Below are positions 1 through 11,649 of a DNA stretch of 64,000 nucleotides, piece after piece (position 1 is the first letter of the stretch; each line of letters starts with the position of its first letter). Made by a program: the position numbers and the translations under genes. The notes below the pieces were generated by a model, which worked only from the letters and a program-made list of their open reading frames with translations, was not told the origin of the DNA and made no database searches. This DNA is from Petrosia ficiformis. Its lineage: Eukaryota; Porifera; Demospongiae; Haplosclerida; Petrosiidae. The DNA lies in assembly GCA_947044365.1 (NCBI GenBank), contig OX345636.1, positions 54,787,746 through 54,851,745 of the forward strand, read 5' to 3'.

Positions 1-674
1 AGAATACAGTATAGTATACATGTCATTTCATTGGAGTTTAGCATCATAAACTGAACAGAATTAGTTTTAATTTTCTAAGAACATTACATATAATATAACT
101 ATATTATCACAGTGCATGGCTATGAACAGGGTGGGAAATAACTGTGCGCAAGTTGCATATAATTGAACCATGTGCACTATAAAATCTTTAAATAATCCAA
201 ACAGTGTGAACTGTTGCACACTGAAAATTTCAAACTTTAATAATAATGGGAATGGCATTGAGGCCGCAGCAGCATAACGCAGAACTCACGTAATGAATAA
301 TGGCTAGCAAGTTGTGACTTTATTTCAGTTTGGTTTTGTGTCTAACACATTTGGCAGTCATCATGAAACAGAGTAGGATCTTCTCTTATTATCATCTCCC
401 CCTGATGAAGCAGCAACAGCTGAGGATTATGAACAGCCTCCAGTGGAAGTTATGTTTCAACGAAAATATTATGTGAAGTATAAATTCAGTTATCAACAAA
501 TAACATAGTGCTCAGTGCTCACCAGAACTAAATTATCAAAGAGTTGTGGTGAGTACCACTGATCATCATGACCTACTTTTTCTTATTTCCCACCCTGTCT
601 ACGAATATTCCAATTAATTGATGTTCATAATTATAATATGAATCTACACATAAATGAACACTATCTTCCTATAG
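1..674. other. Intronic/upstream sequence, no supported gene
   Basis: This stretch precedes the first recognisable myosin exon. An open stretch on the + strand at about 375-490 is rich in acidic residues, but it lacks a clear splice-site pair and resembles no family I know. I see nothing else that can be supported. Confidence 0.4.
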
Positions 675-1085
675 CATGTTGTGTTGTTGCTCATCTTCGT
701 CTTGTGAGATCATGTATTGTCATTCAAAAGACTTGGAGAGGAAGAAAAGGTAGAGAACAAGTGGAATGGAGGAAGAGGAGTATTGTTAGAGTACAATGTT
801 GTGTACGTATATGGAGAGCTAAGAGACAACTTAAAATATTGAAGGTATTATACTCAATATAATATAATTATCTATTTATATAGTGATATTGCTAAATATC
901 AAATGTCAACATGTAGCATGTGGCATAACCACAGCAACCACAGTGTCACATGACAAAATGTTAGATACCAGTTGACATTCTACAATTAACAGTTTAAACA
1001 CTTCCAAGACTTTTACACTCCATTCCATGCTACAAGACAGTTATATATAACATACCTCCTCCTTTATCTCTCTATCCACACGTAT

Positions 1086-1121
<36 letters not shown>

Positions 1122-4100
1122 TTATCTATCTGTCTATCTATCTATTTATGTCCTTGTCATCTACATGTAAATGGAAGACTGAAGCTCGTTCTGTTGATCA
1201 TCTCAAGTCATTAAACAAAGGTTTGGAGATAAAGATTATAGAACTACAACAAAAACTGACCAATCAAATCAATCAGAATGATATATTAGTATCACAAAAT
1301 AACAAACTAGACAATCAATGTCAGGAGTTAATAGGCTTGGCTAGTTTCTATGACGACTATATTTTATTACATAAGGAGATGGAAGAGGTAAAGACAGAGT
1401 TGAAGAAAGAAAAGGAAAAAGGACTGAGTCAAGAAGAGGAGATTAATAAGATGAAAATGGAATTAATCAATAGTAATGAGTTATACAAACAGGTAAAGTA
1501 ATTAGTGTGAATGTCATAATAATTGTTTTGTGTATACGTGTACATGTACATGTGTACCTGCATGTACATGTGTACCTGCATGTATATTATACATCATAAT
1601 GATCATATACACATGTACATGTATGATATACCGTATAGCCGGTTTTTTTTTGCGGGGATCTATACTGCGTGCAACGGTAAAATCGCCAAAATTAGATATT
1701 CCAAAAATTAGTCTTTCTAATACTGTTAAACATTTCTTACACACCTCCTGACCATATGAATCAAACGTGACAATTTAGTTTGAGCGAACGAGATGTCTTT
1801 ATTACAGTATTTAAGCCGTCTTCTTCTACCTGTTACCTCACATTATCTCTCCACCCCGATGAATAAATGAAGAACATACTCTAGAAATTCTTTTTGGCAA
1901 ATGGCCAACAACAGTGCCATCTTTAAATACTGAAACAGCATACATGTCAATTCCATTTGTTGGTTCCCTCGCACATGAAAGTACTTCGCCAATTCTAGCT
2001 TTCCATACCGTTTTATAAACGTGGTAGCCTCGAATACAGCTAGCAATTCTTTCTTCGTCTGCATCAGTAATATACGCATGACCTAAATTTCACGCCTGAT
2101 TTGTAACGCCAAAATTAGGTCCGCAAAAATTTCCCCCTATATGGTATTTTTCATTGTACATTACAGTACATGTGAAAATTAGCCATATACCATATAGCCG
2201 GAAATATTGGCAGAACAAAACAGTGGCAGTTTTGCCTTGAAACAGAGGTGATTAAGAGTTTACAGAGTTAATTTTGATGGTTTATCACTAAATGTGTGGG
2301 TGGGGTTTATTGACACTATATATACATATGCAAGCACTTTTGATATGTCCAGCTTTATATGTGGCCATCATGTCTACAAGAATGTATGGATGCCGACACT
2401 AGGGGATGAACTGGATTGCAGAAGAGAAGGAGACACTGATTTTGATCAATATGCTGTAGCTGTGCTAAGGAGAGGTGTTGTTGTTGGGCACTACCTCGAC
2501 CTCCGCTAACTTCTACGTACGTTATGGCACTGCTGGACCTTCTTGTTGACCTCCTTGAGCTCCTTTGCAGATAGCAGAGTACAGTCGTTCTCTTCAGGCA
2601 GTATCGTTTCTCTCGCTCTACTCTTCAACATGCCGACGATCGCATGCGGTTTTGTATCGTATTTTATAATTTTACGGATTTAATATTGACGATTTTAAGT
2701 TTCCACTGCCAAACTGCCAAAGTTTTTCTCCACCAATATTTCCTGCTATACGGTATATGAAGAAATGTTTTTTCAAATGCTTCTTGTATACTTTGCATAA
2801 AATGTCACCATACAGTAACAGTAATTACCTTAGTTCTACTGTCAGTATAGTACAGTAATTACTGTCTCACTCACTACTGTTGAACTACTGTAGTGTGATA
2901 ATGAAACTACTGAGTAATTATTGTACTGTATGGTGACGTTTTATTGACATATACTGTAGTATTATATTATTCCTTACATACATAGAGTTATTGTATAATT
3001 ATGAATCCAAAGATCCTCTACTTTTCATTTTTACAAATTTATCACACTACATAATTATATTTTATGACGCTGGTGTTCCTGTCGCAGGTGAGTTATGCTA
3101 TTGATTTAGGGCTGAGACGAAGGTTGAGCTTACGTAGAAACTGGAACTAATAGCTAGCTATTCTGCCTGAAATATATTCCTAAAGTTCTACAAGGTCCTT
3201 TGAAAGGTCAGGAGAGTAGATAATCAAAATAATAACTATAATAAGCTGTTGTCTTTCATGCTTGATAAAGTCAGCCATGATTACTGAATTCTGCACACCA
3301 CAAAGCAGTCATATCTTCACTTAAATTTGTAAAGCAATCATAGGGATGTTTTTTTCTCTATATACACTTGTTAAAATTTGTTTATCAATCTTGCTCAAAC
3401 CTTGATTGGCTATAGAATGCCTTCAAAACTGGATTATTGCTTTATAACGAGTACTTGTTCCTGTCGCTGTTTCTACTCGGATTTAACACAGAGAAACAAG
3501 ACAAAACCAGCCAACAACACAGCCTCAACTATTGGGGAACATGCCCACATTATTAACCACTTAATTAGACTGCACAAGTGTGCATGTGCAAATACACAAA
3601 GTGGGCATGGTAGCATAGCTTCGAAGGGAGAAATTTAGCGTAGCAAACGAATGAAGGTTCGAATATTCCAAACATTCGAACCAAGCCTACTATTGATCAA
3701 TTCTAAATGTAGTCTAAGTTTGGAAAACACTGTGTATTCTATTTCCATTTTGACAATATATTATTTCATTGTCATTATCACAGTGTATTTATTGTAATGA
3801 TCTATTAGTGCTATAAAATCAATTACATGTAGATATTTCACATTCTGAATCTGATTGGTGTCGTTTGAATCATGATCACATGTCATTACAACAACATTAT
3901 CAAGATACATTACTACAAGTATCAAAAGATATAAGCAAGCTATCTACTCAATTAGAGACTGAAGCTCATGTTAATATCAAGGTTTTGGAATCAGTCTCCA
4001 ACCAAATCAATTCATCAGAAGATATGAAACCATCCCGTATGTCTGTTTGTATGTGACTATATTTACATAAAGTGATTTTTGAGCAAAGCATCAGCCATTT

Positions 4101-7100
4101 TGTACTGGAAGCCATTGTAATTTTTCATCTTAATTAATAAGAAGTGTCATTGGCTTCCTGTATGAAATGGCTGAACAGTTAGTATTAAACATACATGTAG
4201 GCATTTGATCAAACATTACTTCATCAAAAGGTCTGAATTCATTACATGCAATGTACATATTATACATGTAACTAGTCCTGCCACTCTATAGAAAATTTTA
4301 TATCGTATGTCGTGGCTGTTTGTATCGCGATATATCATAATAATATTATAATTAATTTAATTAATTATTCATTTCTATTAATAATAATTAAAAGTTTTGA
4401 CCGAAAGCACAGGTATGTTATTTTTTATCTTCTGCTCTTAAAACTTGCTGAACATAACTAGATACACTTACATGTATAAACTGAAATAAAGTAAGAAAAT
4501 TTTAAAATTTCAAAGGCTAGACGGATAGACGCCTACCTTGGTCGTCATCTTGCTCGTGGGCAATGCCCACTTTTCAGGAAGTCACAGGGTCTTTTGCTTT
4601 CCATGTTCCAGAATTAAGCTTGTTATTGTTTTAGAGACTGCAGACACCTTTAAGCTTGCAGAAAATCAATATGGATACCTTCTTTCCAGGTGCATGAAAG
4701 AAAAAAATTTTGGCTAGTTAAACACGATGCCATTTTTTTGCAACTGTGCATGCGTATACTTTATCGATATAAGAAAATGATATTATATCGTGACTTATTA
4801 TATTGCGATATATCGATATATCGTGGCAGCACTAATACATGTATATATATATATATATTCATGTACATGTACATGTACATGCATGTGTACATTAATAATC
4901 ACTATGACAGTGTGTACAGAATATATAGATAATTTAGACTCCATCACAACTCTGGAAATGAGACTGGAAATGAGCCTACTAAAAGGAAGCCAGAGCCTCA
5001 AACCTATTATCAGGAAGAGGTTGAGTCATTACAATATCAACTAGGGGAAGTTCATAGACGTTATCATGAGCTTGAATCACGATATCAACATGACAAATCA
5101 AATCTATATTAGAGAAATCAGAATCTAATCAGTGAAATCAATTCAATGAGACATGCTCTCTCTTCTGATCAATCTAGTATCAATTCACTTAATAGATCTT
5201 TACAACATGATTGCTTCAGGAAAACCTGGTTAGTATAATTATACTAGTTAATAATAAGTTATTATGACCTGAAGAGCTATCCTTGTGATTAATGATTGTG
5301 AATTTGTGATATATACCCAATATCAATTACCATTCATGTGACTCTAGTGAAATGAGTCAGTCCATTTGTCTATTTGTAATGCATACCGTATTATATTCTG
5401 TTAGCTACATTTTACGAATACCATATAATTTTTATATTATCAATAATAATAATAAACTTAAAATATGGCTTAAACAAACACGTGTCTGGATGTCAATGAA
5501 GGACTGGAAGAGACACAATAGTGAGAAGGAGACCTACATGTACACTCAGACAAATTAAAGTTAGAAGTGCACTTAAGAGGATGACAGAGATCCCTTTGCA
5601 ATGGTTGCCTGTGCCCATACTGAATCTGTAAGAGAGGCAGCACTGAGTTTCTCAATAGGTTTTGATAACATGGGCTGCATTTATTAGCGACTGAGTAGAA
5701 AGCAACTGTAGTATTCAATTATGACGACAATATATATAGTGTAAGATACTGCCAGTACATTTGAATAGGAATCAACCTCATTGGACATATACCACTGTGA
5801 AATAGCCTTTTAAATCTCAAAAATGCAACCTACCACCATCACTTTCAATGCCCTGCATTTACCTGATAATATGTAATTATTAGTATTAATAGTTTAATGT
5901 ACTTGTGTTTATTTTCATTAATATGTGAATTTACATTTCCCATTTAGTAGAAAATTCATGTAATTTATTTATAGACAGACCTGGTTTTATATTGACATGA
6001 GCTAATCATATGCTCTGAATTCTGGTTTTACAAGAAAATGAGCTATTCATATGCTCTGAGACCTGGTTTTAATATCTACATAATTATATGTATATGAGTT
6101 GATCATGTGCTGATTATATCTTGTTTATATTTATTAGAATTTAAGAGAGAAACTTGAAAATGTAGAACCATCATCATCAGTATATGAATTACCATTAATA
6201 GCTTTATCTCCTTGTGCATCAAGAACAAGAAGTAGAATATCAGGTATAGATATAAGAATATTAATACAAGTTTGAAATTATATTGCAATTAATATACACT
6301 TTTACAAACACATCTTCACTGCTAGCATATGCGTGTGTATATTATATGATAATGTGTTGTTGTTAAAAGCATAACCTGTTAGTATATATGTACATATGTG
6401 GTGTGTATGTCCATGTATCTTTATTGATTGTTGTACATGTACAGTACATGTGGTGATCATGTACATGTACTAATGGGATACCAGAAATGTAATTTGGGTT
6501 ATACATGTACCTGGTGGATTATACAAGTACATGGTGGATTATACATGTGCTTATATAATATATACTGTATGTCATTTACATATTACTGTTACTGATCTTG
6601 ATGAGGAATCTATATCAAGTCCTATTGTGTATAGAACAGTACAAGAAAAGACTTGTTTAGGAATGTTGTCATGGCAACTCAAAGATCTCCCTATAATACT
6701 AAAAATGATCATTACAGGTTTGTGCATGGTACATTAATGATTAATTCAATATGTTTTACATGTAATTATTTCAACATTTTTATGGCCATCCAAGAAGTGA
6801 AATTATCAGGCTTAACCCTTGGAGTGCTGACGTCACATATATGTGACACTTGACCCCTATGCAGTTCAGGGTGTGTGTTCTTAGCATTACAAAGCACTTC
6901 AAATGTTTGTAAATGTTGTCAGGCATAAGCCCATGAAACGGCCCAAAAAGTTGATGGTTTTTCGATCTGCCCTTTGGCCTAATAATGAGTATGGGGGAAT
7001 TTTAAAGGGCATGTCCCTTGTTAATTGGGGTTCGAAGGGGGCTGTGCCCCCTCGCATCCCACGTAATTTGGGGTTTCAGTGACCCCACCCATGCGATCTA

Positions 7101-8407
7101 GTGGATAGCTGAGACATTTCCCTTGCTGTAAAACACGAAATTGTGGGTGTAAAATGTAGATGATCCCAACATCTAGTGGGGTCGTTTTCTTTGCCCCAGT
7201 TGCAGTCAAAAGAGGAAGAGCACTGCATTTGAATTAATCCTACAAAGTGCTTGGGAACTTTGATTCCCAGTAAGCAAGTGGGTAGAAGTTTTTAGAAGGT
7301 CTTGGGTCCGAAACCACTCAGCAACTTTTTTTTTTTTTCACTGAACGAAATATAGAGGTGAAGGTTTTAATCGGGTTTGTCTCAGTTATTGTTGTTTGGA
7401 GCAGGGGAACCCTGGTTCAAAACCCTATCGGTTAGCTTTTTTTCTCTTGTAACAATATGACTATGCTTTGGACCTCAGGGTTTGTTTCCTTTTTTTCTTT
7501 TGTATCTTCATAGCATATACTGTACCTAACTACTATTTCAGGCACACATCTTGCTAGTAGGCTAGTAGTAGCTATTATTAGAGAAAGTGGAAGAATTTAC
7601 TTATGAAATCTTTCATGTACTCTATTCCCAGATTACCACACCACATAGCAAAAGGTAGACATTTATCCAACCATATTTTGTTCCCTGTCAAGACTAATAA
7701 ATAGTTACTCTTGCTTCAGATACCACTTCATAATCATTTGTCATAATGATCTCATTGGACACAAACAAATGGAGTAAAGACACCACACTACCTTTTGCTA
7801 TGGCACATGGTATTCTAGGAGACTAGGACAAGACTATCTTTCATGATAGAGATATATTATTACCTGGGTCTTGTTTGATATGCCTCTGGAAATACGTCCC
7901 ATAGATCAATCATGTATATTAATTATTATGTCATATGATTCATATTCCTTCAGTAATAATAGTATTATCATCATTCTCACATCATAATTCCTATATAGTG
8001 TACCTTAGTTTGTAGTTGTACATACTACACCTGAATGACTAGCTCTGTTTGTCTGTTATCCACTTCTCATTCTCTCACATCTTCCTTCATTGTAGTTCCT
8101 GCTCTAATGGAACACAATTCTATACCAGGTATAACAAACACAAAACCAGGTGGTCTTCGTAAGTTACTAGAGAGTGTGACTAAAGTGAGGGTGACTTTGG
8201 AGGATATTGAGAGTATGTTGACTGAAGTTCTACGAGCATTAAGAACCTCTTTTGTTGAACCAAATCTCATCAGTCAGATTTTTAAACAGGTATGTATATT
8301 ATATGATAACCTTACCATGATGAACATATTGAAAATCAACTGTTTGGAAGAAAACAGTTTTGATTAAATGCTTGAATTTTGAAACTCACTATTCATATTA
8401 TTATTCA

Positions 8408-8489
<82 letters not shown>

Positions 8490-10244
8490 CATTAATATAT
8501 ATTAAGTGTTTCATATTATATTGTATATTCCCTTTCAGATATTTTATTTCATTAATGCTAGTATGTTAAATCACTTGTTATTACGTAAAGATATGTGTCA
8601 TTGGTCAAGAGGAGTACAAATGAGGTTAGTATAGTATATATATATATATATCTGTTACATGCATAATATTTACAATGATATGTGACTATACATGCATTCA
8701 AACACTAACGTTTCTGTCTATTTTGTATAAGAAACTAACAATTTTGATATCTATAATTATATAAGTAGTATCTCTTCCTGGATACTCATTTGTACTTCCT
8801 ATTTTAAGTAGTCAATAAATAGTATATGTACTAACCACTTCCCTACATACATGTAAGTATATCTTCTTTGTCAGTTTTGCTTTTATACTCTAGCTATACT
8901 TATGTAGGGTTGTTATATGAAGTGTTTAATTATGTGTGTACATATTCTATTATACATGTATAATCTGAATATATTAGAGGAATGGGTAAGAGAGAATGGA
9001 TTAATGGAGGAGGAGTTAATGGATGGTAGTGTGATCTCTATGCTTCATCCTATGATACAAGCAAGCAAGCTTTTACAAATGAAGAAACAGAGTTTTCATG
9101 ATGTGGAAGAAATTATAAGTCTATGTACCTGTCTTAATTTATTACAGGTAATATATGTAATAGGTATACCACCTTAAAAAAGACAAGTGAGTGCTAATTC
9201 AATTAAAATGATCTCATAGACCTTCATAAGCAACCACACAACATCTAATTTTAAAATGTTATGGTTAGTATGTCAAGAGGTGTACCTCTGTAGATACCTC
9301 TTAGAACAGTTCAGATGTCTATCTTACTGAGATACATATCAGTGCCTCCAACTAGAGATTACTCGTTTCAGTGTAATATTTATAAAACATGCATTCAGTT
9401 GTTCGGTACAGCTAGTCCTGGTCGATTTAGTTGAAAGTGCAATTATAAACAAGTTAATTTATGCTATAATTATGGGCTGGGTGTTTCATAAAAATTTTAA
9501 CTTTCTAAGTATATATGTGCAAAGTTTCTAACTTGCTTTGTTGGAAAGAGGAGTCATTAAGCCAGTGATGTAAAACTCATGCTTCATTAGAGGAAGAGTC
9601 AGGAAGATTAAAAAAAAAACCACACCTAGCAGTTTTCTTGCCCTTTTTGATAGTTTCTAGTATAGTGGAGAAAATATTAGTGAGTGCTCGTTTTTGTCAT
9701 TTTGGAGGAGTGTATACATCCCAAGTATGGAAGTCCAGGACTAGTTTCGAGGTTTTAAGGTACAGCAGTGTCAGACACATAGACACACAGACACATGGAC
9801 CGAAATGTTTCCAAACCATTTACTGTAACTCTCCTGAAGGGGGAGGGTCAAATATACTCTAAGCATTTCATGTGCTTACTTGAAGTACGAAGCAGAATTT
9901 ACCTCCTTGTGGGATGCAATGAATATCTTTAATGTACCACATATAGAGAAAAAGTGGTATGACATCATAATTATGGTTTGATATTTTTAATGTTATTGTT
10001 TTTTAATTCACAGATTCAAAAACTAGTGACAATGTATACTCCATCCAGTGGATTTGAAGAATGTGTTCCCATTGCTATTATACGATATATTGCAAAGAAG
10101 AACCAGTCTAGTAAAACAGACCCCACTAAACTAATGGTTGATGTTTCATACCAGTTCCCAGTCACATTCCCATTCTCATATGCTGATGTCAGTTACCATG
10201 ATATGAAAATTCCAAAGAGATTTAAACACTTGATTAAAATATAA
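675..10244 (+). CDS. Class V myosin heavy chain, 3' half (IQ motifs, coiled coil, dilute/DIL tail), possibly decayed
   Basis: Actin-based motor for cargo transport; only the neck and tail lie here, and the motor domain would be upstream of the window. Exons read by eye: 675-844 (two IQ motifs, around [12 protein letters not shown] and [12 protein letters not shown]), about 1179-1492 (coiled coil; [18 protein letters not shown] matches the myosin V coiled-coil start), 3833-4036 and 4938-5228 (coiled coil), about 6137-6241, 6606-6717, 8096-8289, 8539-8624, about 8967-9147 and 10014-10244. The last five give the DIL tail, with [30 protein letters not shown] and FPVTFPF, all close to animal myosin V. 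The stop follows FKHLIKI. Oddities: an in-frame TAG at 5110-5112 inside the coiled-coil exon, and about 120 residues of the usual central DIL region are not found between 6717 and 8096 although the phases of those exons fit. It may be a divergent gene, a pseudogene, or contain sequence errors. The family call is secure. Confidence 0.85.
1081..1147. repeat. (TATC)n microsatellite
   Basis: A near-perfect tetranucleotide run lies in the intron just before the coiled-coil exon of the myosin gene. Confidence 0.9.
1625..2147. mobile_element. MITE-like element A carrying a HIRAN-like exon
   Basis: The left end begins ATATACCGTATAGCCGG. The right end is a decayed inverse of it (CCCCCTATATGGTAT). The motifs around AATTTTGGCG recur in inverted orientation near both ends, as in many sponge MITEs. 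The element lies in a myosin intron, in opposite orientation to element B, which starts 40 bp downstream. No transposase is seen. The exact ends and target duplication are uncertain. Confidence 0.6.
1838..2077 (-). pseudogene. HIRAN-like domain fragment inside MITE A
   Basis: Reading from about 2077 down to a TGA at 1838-1840 gives about 79 residues with [18 protein letters not shown], then [19 protein letters not shown], then [12 protein letters not shown] and FIHRGGEIM. This matches the HIRAN-like module often seen in cnidarian and sponge proteins: a GYHVYK start, an N..D.YAV core and GHLP..IS. No initiator or splice context is convincing, so it looks like a carried exon rather than a gene. 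The longer open frame on the same strand (1843-2079) is a shadow in another frame. Confidence 0.6.
2187..2757. mobile_element. MITE-like element B carrying a HIRAN-like exon
   Basis: The ends are inverted repeats of roughly 30 bp: ATATACCATATAGCCGGAAA on the left, and on the right the reverse complement of ATATACCGTATAGCAGGAAA, each followed by a matching ATATTGG block. It is the same family as element A. It has no transposase gene and lies in a myosin intron. Confidence 0.65.
2294..2509 (+). pseudogene. HIRAN-like domain fragment inside MITE B
   Basis: A 71-codon open frame with [19 protein letters not shown], then [13 protein letters not shown] and VVVGH, followed by a stop six codons later. 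It aligns block by block with the fragment in element A, but the strand is opposite, as expected from the inverted elements. The post-GH part (LP..IS...) is lost or frameshifted. The residues are diverged from copy A, so the two are not a recent duplicate. Confidence 0.6.
2797..2946. mobile_element. Small MITE with inverted ends
   Basis: The left end AAAATGTCACCATACAGTAA mirrors the right end (TTACTGTATGGTGACGTTTT-like, with small differences). A related copy lies at about 35990-36105 in the Ig-protease gene. It has no coding capacity. Confidence 0.6.
3520..3690. repeat. Dispersed repeat, copy 1
   Basis: A block including TGCATGTGCAAATA, AGCTTCGAAGGGAGAAATTT and a hairpin of the type GGTTCGAATATT-AAACATTCGAACC recurs in reverse orientation at about 44050-44165. 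It is intronic and non-coding. Confidence 0.6.
4274..4836. mobile_element. hAT-like MITE with TAGTSCTGCCAC ends
   Basis: The left end TAGTCCTGCCAC and right end GTGGCAGCACTA are inverted. Next to both lie ATATCG/CGATATAT tracts. The terminal pattern resembles hAT MITEs (inference). The target duplication is not clear. It lies between two coiled-coil exons of the myosin gene. Confidence 0.55.
6842..8034. other. Intron with SINE-like remnants, no exon found
   Basis: This is where the missing central DIL exons of the myosin would be expected, but I find none. Two B-box-like stretches (GGTCCGAAACC near 7305 and GGTTCAAAACC near 7412), each followed by T-rich tracts, hint at decayed tRNA-derived SINEs. 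The call is weak. Confidence 0.3.
8396..8488. repeat. (TTA)n microsatellite
   Basis: About 90 bp of an ATT/TTA run in a myosin intron. The polytyrosine open frame it creates is not a gene. Confidence 0.95.
9550..9870 (+). repeat. Dispersed repeat (diverged family with 39.3 and 54.8 kb)
   Basis: The part near 9770-9850 (CAGACACA runs, then TTTACTGTAACTCTCC and GGGAGGG) resembles the right end of the repeats at about 39330-39720 and 54820-55135. No coding function is supported for the 74-codon frame here. Confidence 0.35.
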
Positions 10245-10403
10245 AAAGACAAATAATGATAATAACACTAATTTACTTTAAATATTAACAAGATTGAATC
10301 AAATTCTTCTTCTCATATCAGAGAGTACTAGTATAGTTATAATGTCTACGGGAATACCTGAAAAAATGATAAACATAATTATATGCATAATCAATAGTGA
10401 TAA

Positions 10404-10600
10404 TGGAAAAGAGAGTGTTCATTTTATCATACCTGTATGTTGAGATCATGGCTTCCATAAGGACTTAATGTATTCCCTAACTGTTGAAAAGAATATATGT
10501 ATATTAATTTTAGTAGATTTGTTGACCATAACTAACTTCATTTAGAAGGTTCATTATATGTCCATAAGGTTATACTGAGATTGGTAGAGTCACTTCACAC
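10404..10600 (-). pseudogene. LRR-exon-like repeat fragment
   Basis: On the minus strand a short open stretch with LGNTLSPYGSHDLNIQ runs into a GTATGA donor. The same 190-bp block, diverged, is at about 48205-48440, within LRR remnants. The pattern L..L..YG..DLNIQ is like an NLR/LRR exon end. It lies just past the myosin stop. Confidence 0.35.
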
Positions 10601-10624
10601 ATCCATATTAAATAAAGAATAATA

Positions 10625-11040
10625 AAAAAAACATTTTAAAAAATGAAAGGGTATATAGGGATATATATCAAAACCGAAAAAGCACAGGAACAAAATGGCT
10701 TTGGCAACAAATAGGGATATATATCAAAACCGAAAAAGCACAGGAACAAGATGGCTTTGGCAACAAATAGGGATATATATCAAAACCGAAAAAGTACAGG
10801 AACAAGATTGCTTGGCAACAAAATGAAATACCCACTTCCACATAACAACCCTACATAAGTATAGACAACGTAAGTAAAGGCAAAACACAAACAAGTGATA
10901 CTTATGTACCGTTGTTATGTGGAAGTGGTATTGCATTTTGTTGCCAAAGCCATCTTGTTTCTGTGCTTTTTCAGTTTTGATATATATCCCTACATAGTCT
11001 TTCATTTTTTAAAATGGTTTTTTATTATTCTTGTTTCAAT
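10625..11040. repeat. Fold-back repeat with tandem left arm
   Basis: The left arm contains three tandem copies of a unit with TATCAAAACCGAAAAAGCAC and ATGGCTTTGGCAACAAA. The right arm is one inverse copy ending near TTTTTTATTATTC. The centre lies near 10860, between ACTTCCACATAACAAC and its reverse complement. Confidence 0.75.
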
Positions 11041-11077
11041 TCTATTTTTAAAGAATTTTTGATCAAATACATGATGA

Positions 11078-11449
11078 CTATTCTGTTTCATTTGTAGTAC
11101 TGATATTTTCTGCAGGAACAGTGTCCAGAAGGAGACAGTACACAAAATTTACTGCAATATTATAATTATTTGTTATTACAATTCCTACATCCTCTTTCTT
11201 TTTTGAACATGTTTCTTGTTTCGATTCTATTTTTAAATGACTCAGTATAATAATATATATCACTACGTACTCTTTCATTTTTTTAAATGTTTTTTATTAT
11301 TTTCATATACAATGAATTAATGCCACAATTGTGATGAAATTTCTTATCTGAGAGTGATCAACTAACACATTTAGTTGTACTAATGATTGTACATGGACAG
11401 TTCAGTATCATTTGGGTTTACAAATTTTGCTATTTATGGAAGTGATATA
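11078..11449. other. Non-coding spacer between two fold-back repeats
   Basis: AT-rich sequence; it contains partial repeats of the fold-back edges (TTTTTTAAATGTTTTTTATT near 11280). No gene is seen. Confidence 0.4.
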
Positions 11450-11640
11450 TGCAGTACAGAAGTACATTCAGTACAGAAGCAACAAAATGAAATACCACTT
11501 CCACATAACAACCGTACATAAGTACCGCTTCTTTGTGTTTTACCTTTACTCTTATGTAGGGTTGTTATGTGGAAGTGGTATTTCATTTTGTTGCCAAAGC
11601 CATCTTGTTCCTGTGCTTTTTCGGTTTTGATATATAATGT
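11450..11640. repeat. Second copy of the fold-back repeat
   Basis: ACTTCCACATAACAAC and its inverse flank a short loop. The right arm repeats the CCAAAGCCATCTTGTTCCTG block, then stops as the 75-bp satellite begins. Confidence 0.7.
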
Positions 11641-11649
11641 GACAAAAGT

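Noticed and set aside
325..490. Possible upstream myosin exon (acidic open stretch)
   Set aside because: No good donor site and no resemblance to the myosin V neck or motor.
5470..5718. Open frame on the minus strand between coiled-coil exons
   Set aside because: No family resemblance and no splice context; probably repeat debris.
8360..8569. Polytyrosine open frame
   Set aside because: Translation of a (TTA)n microsatellite.
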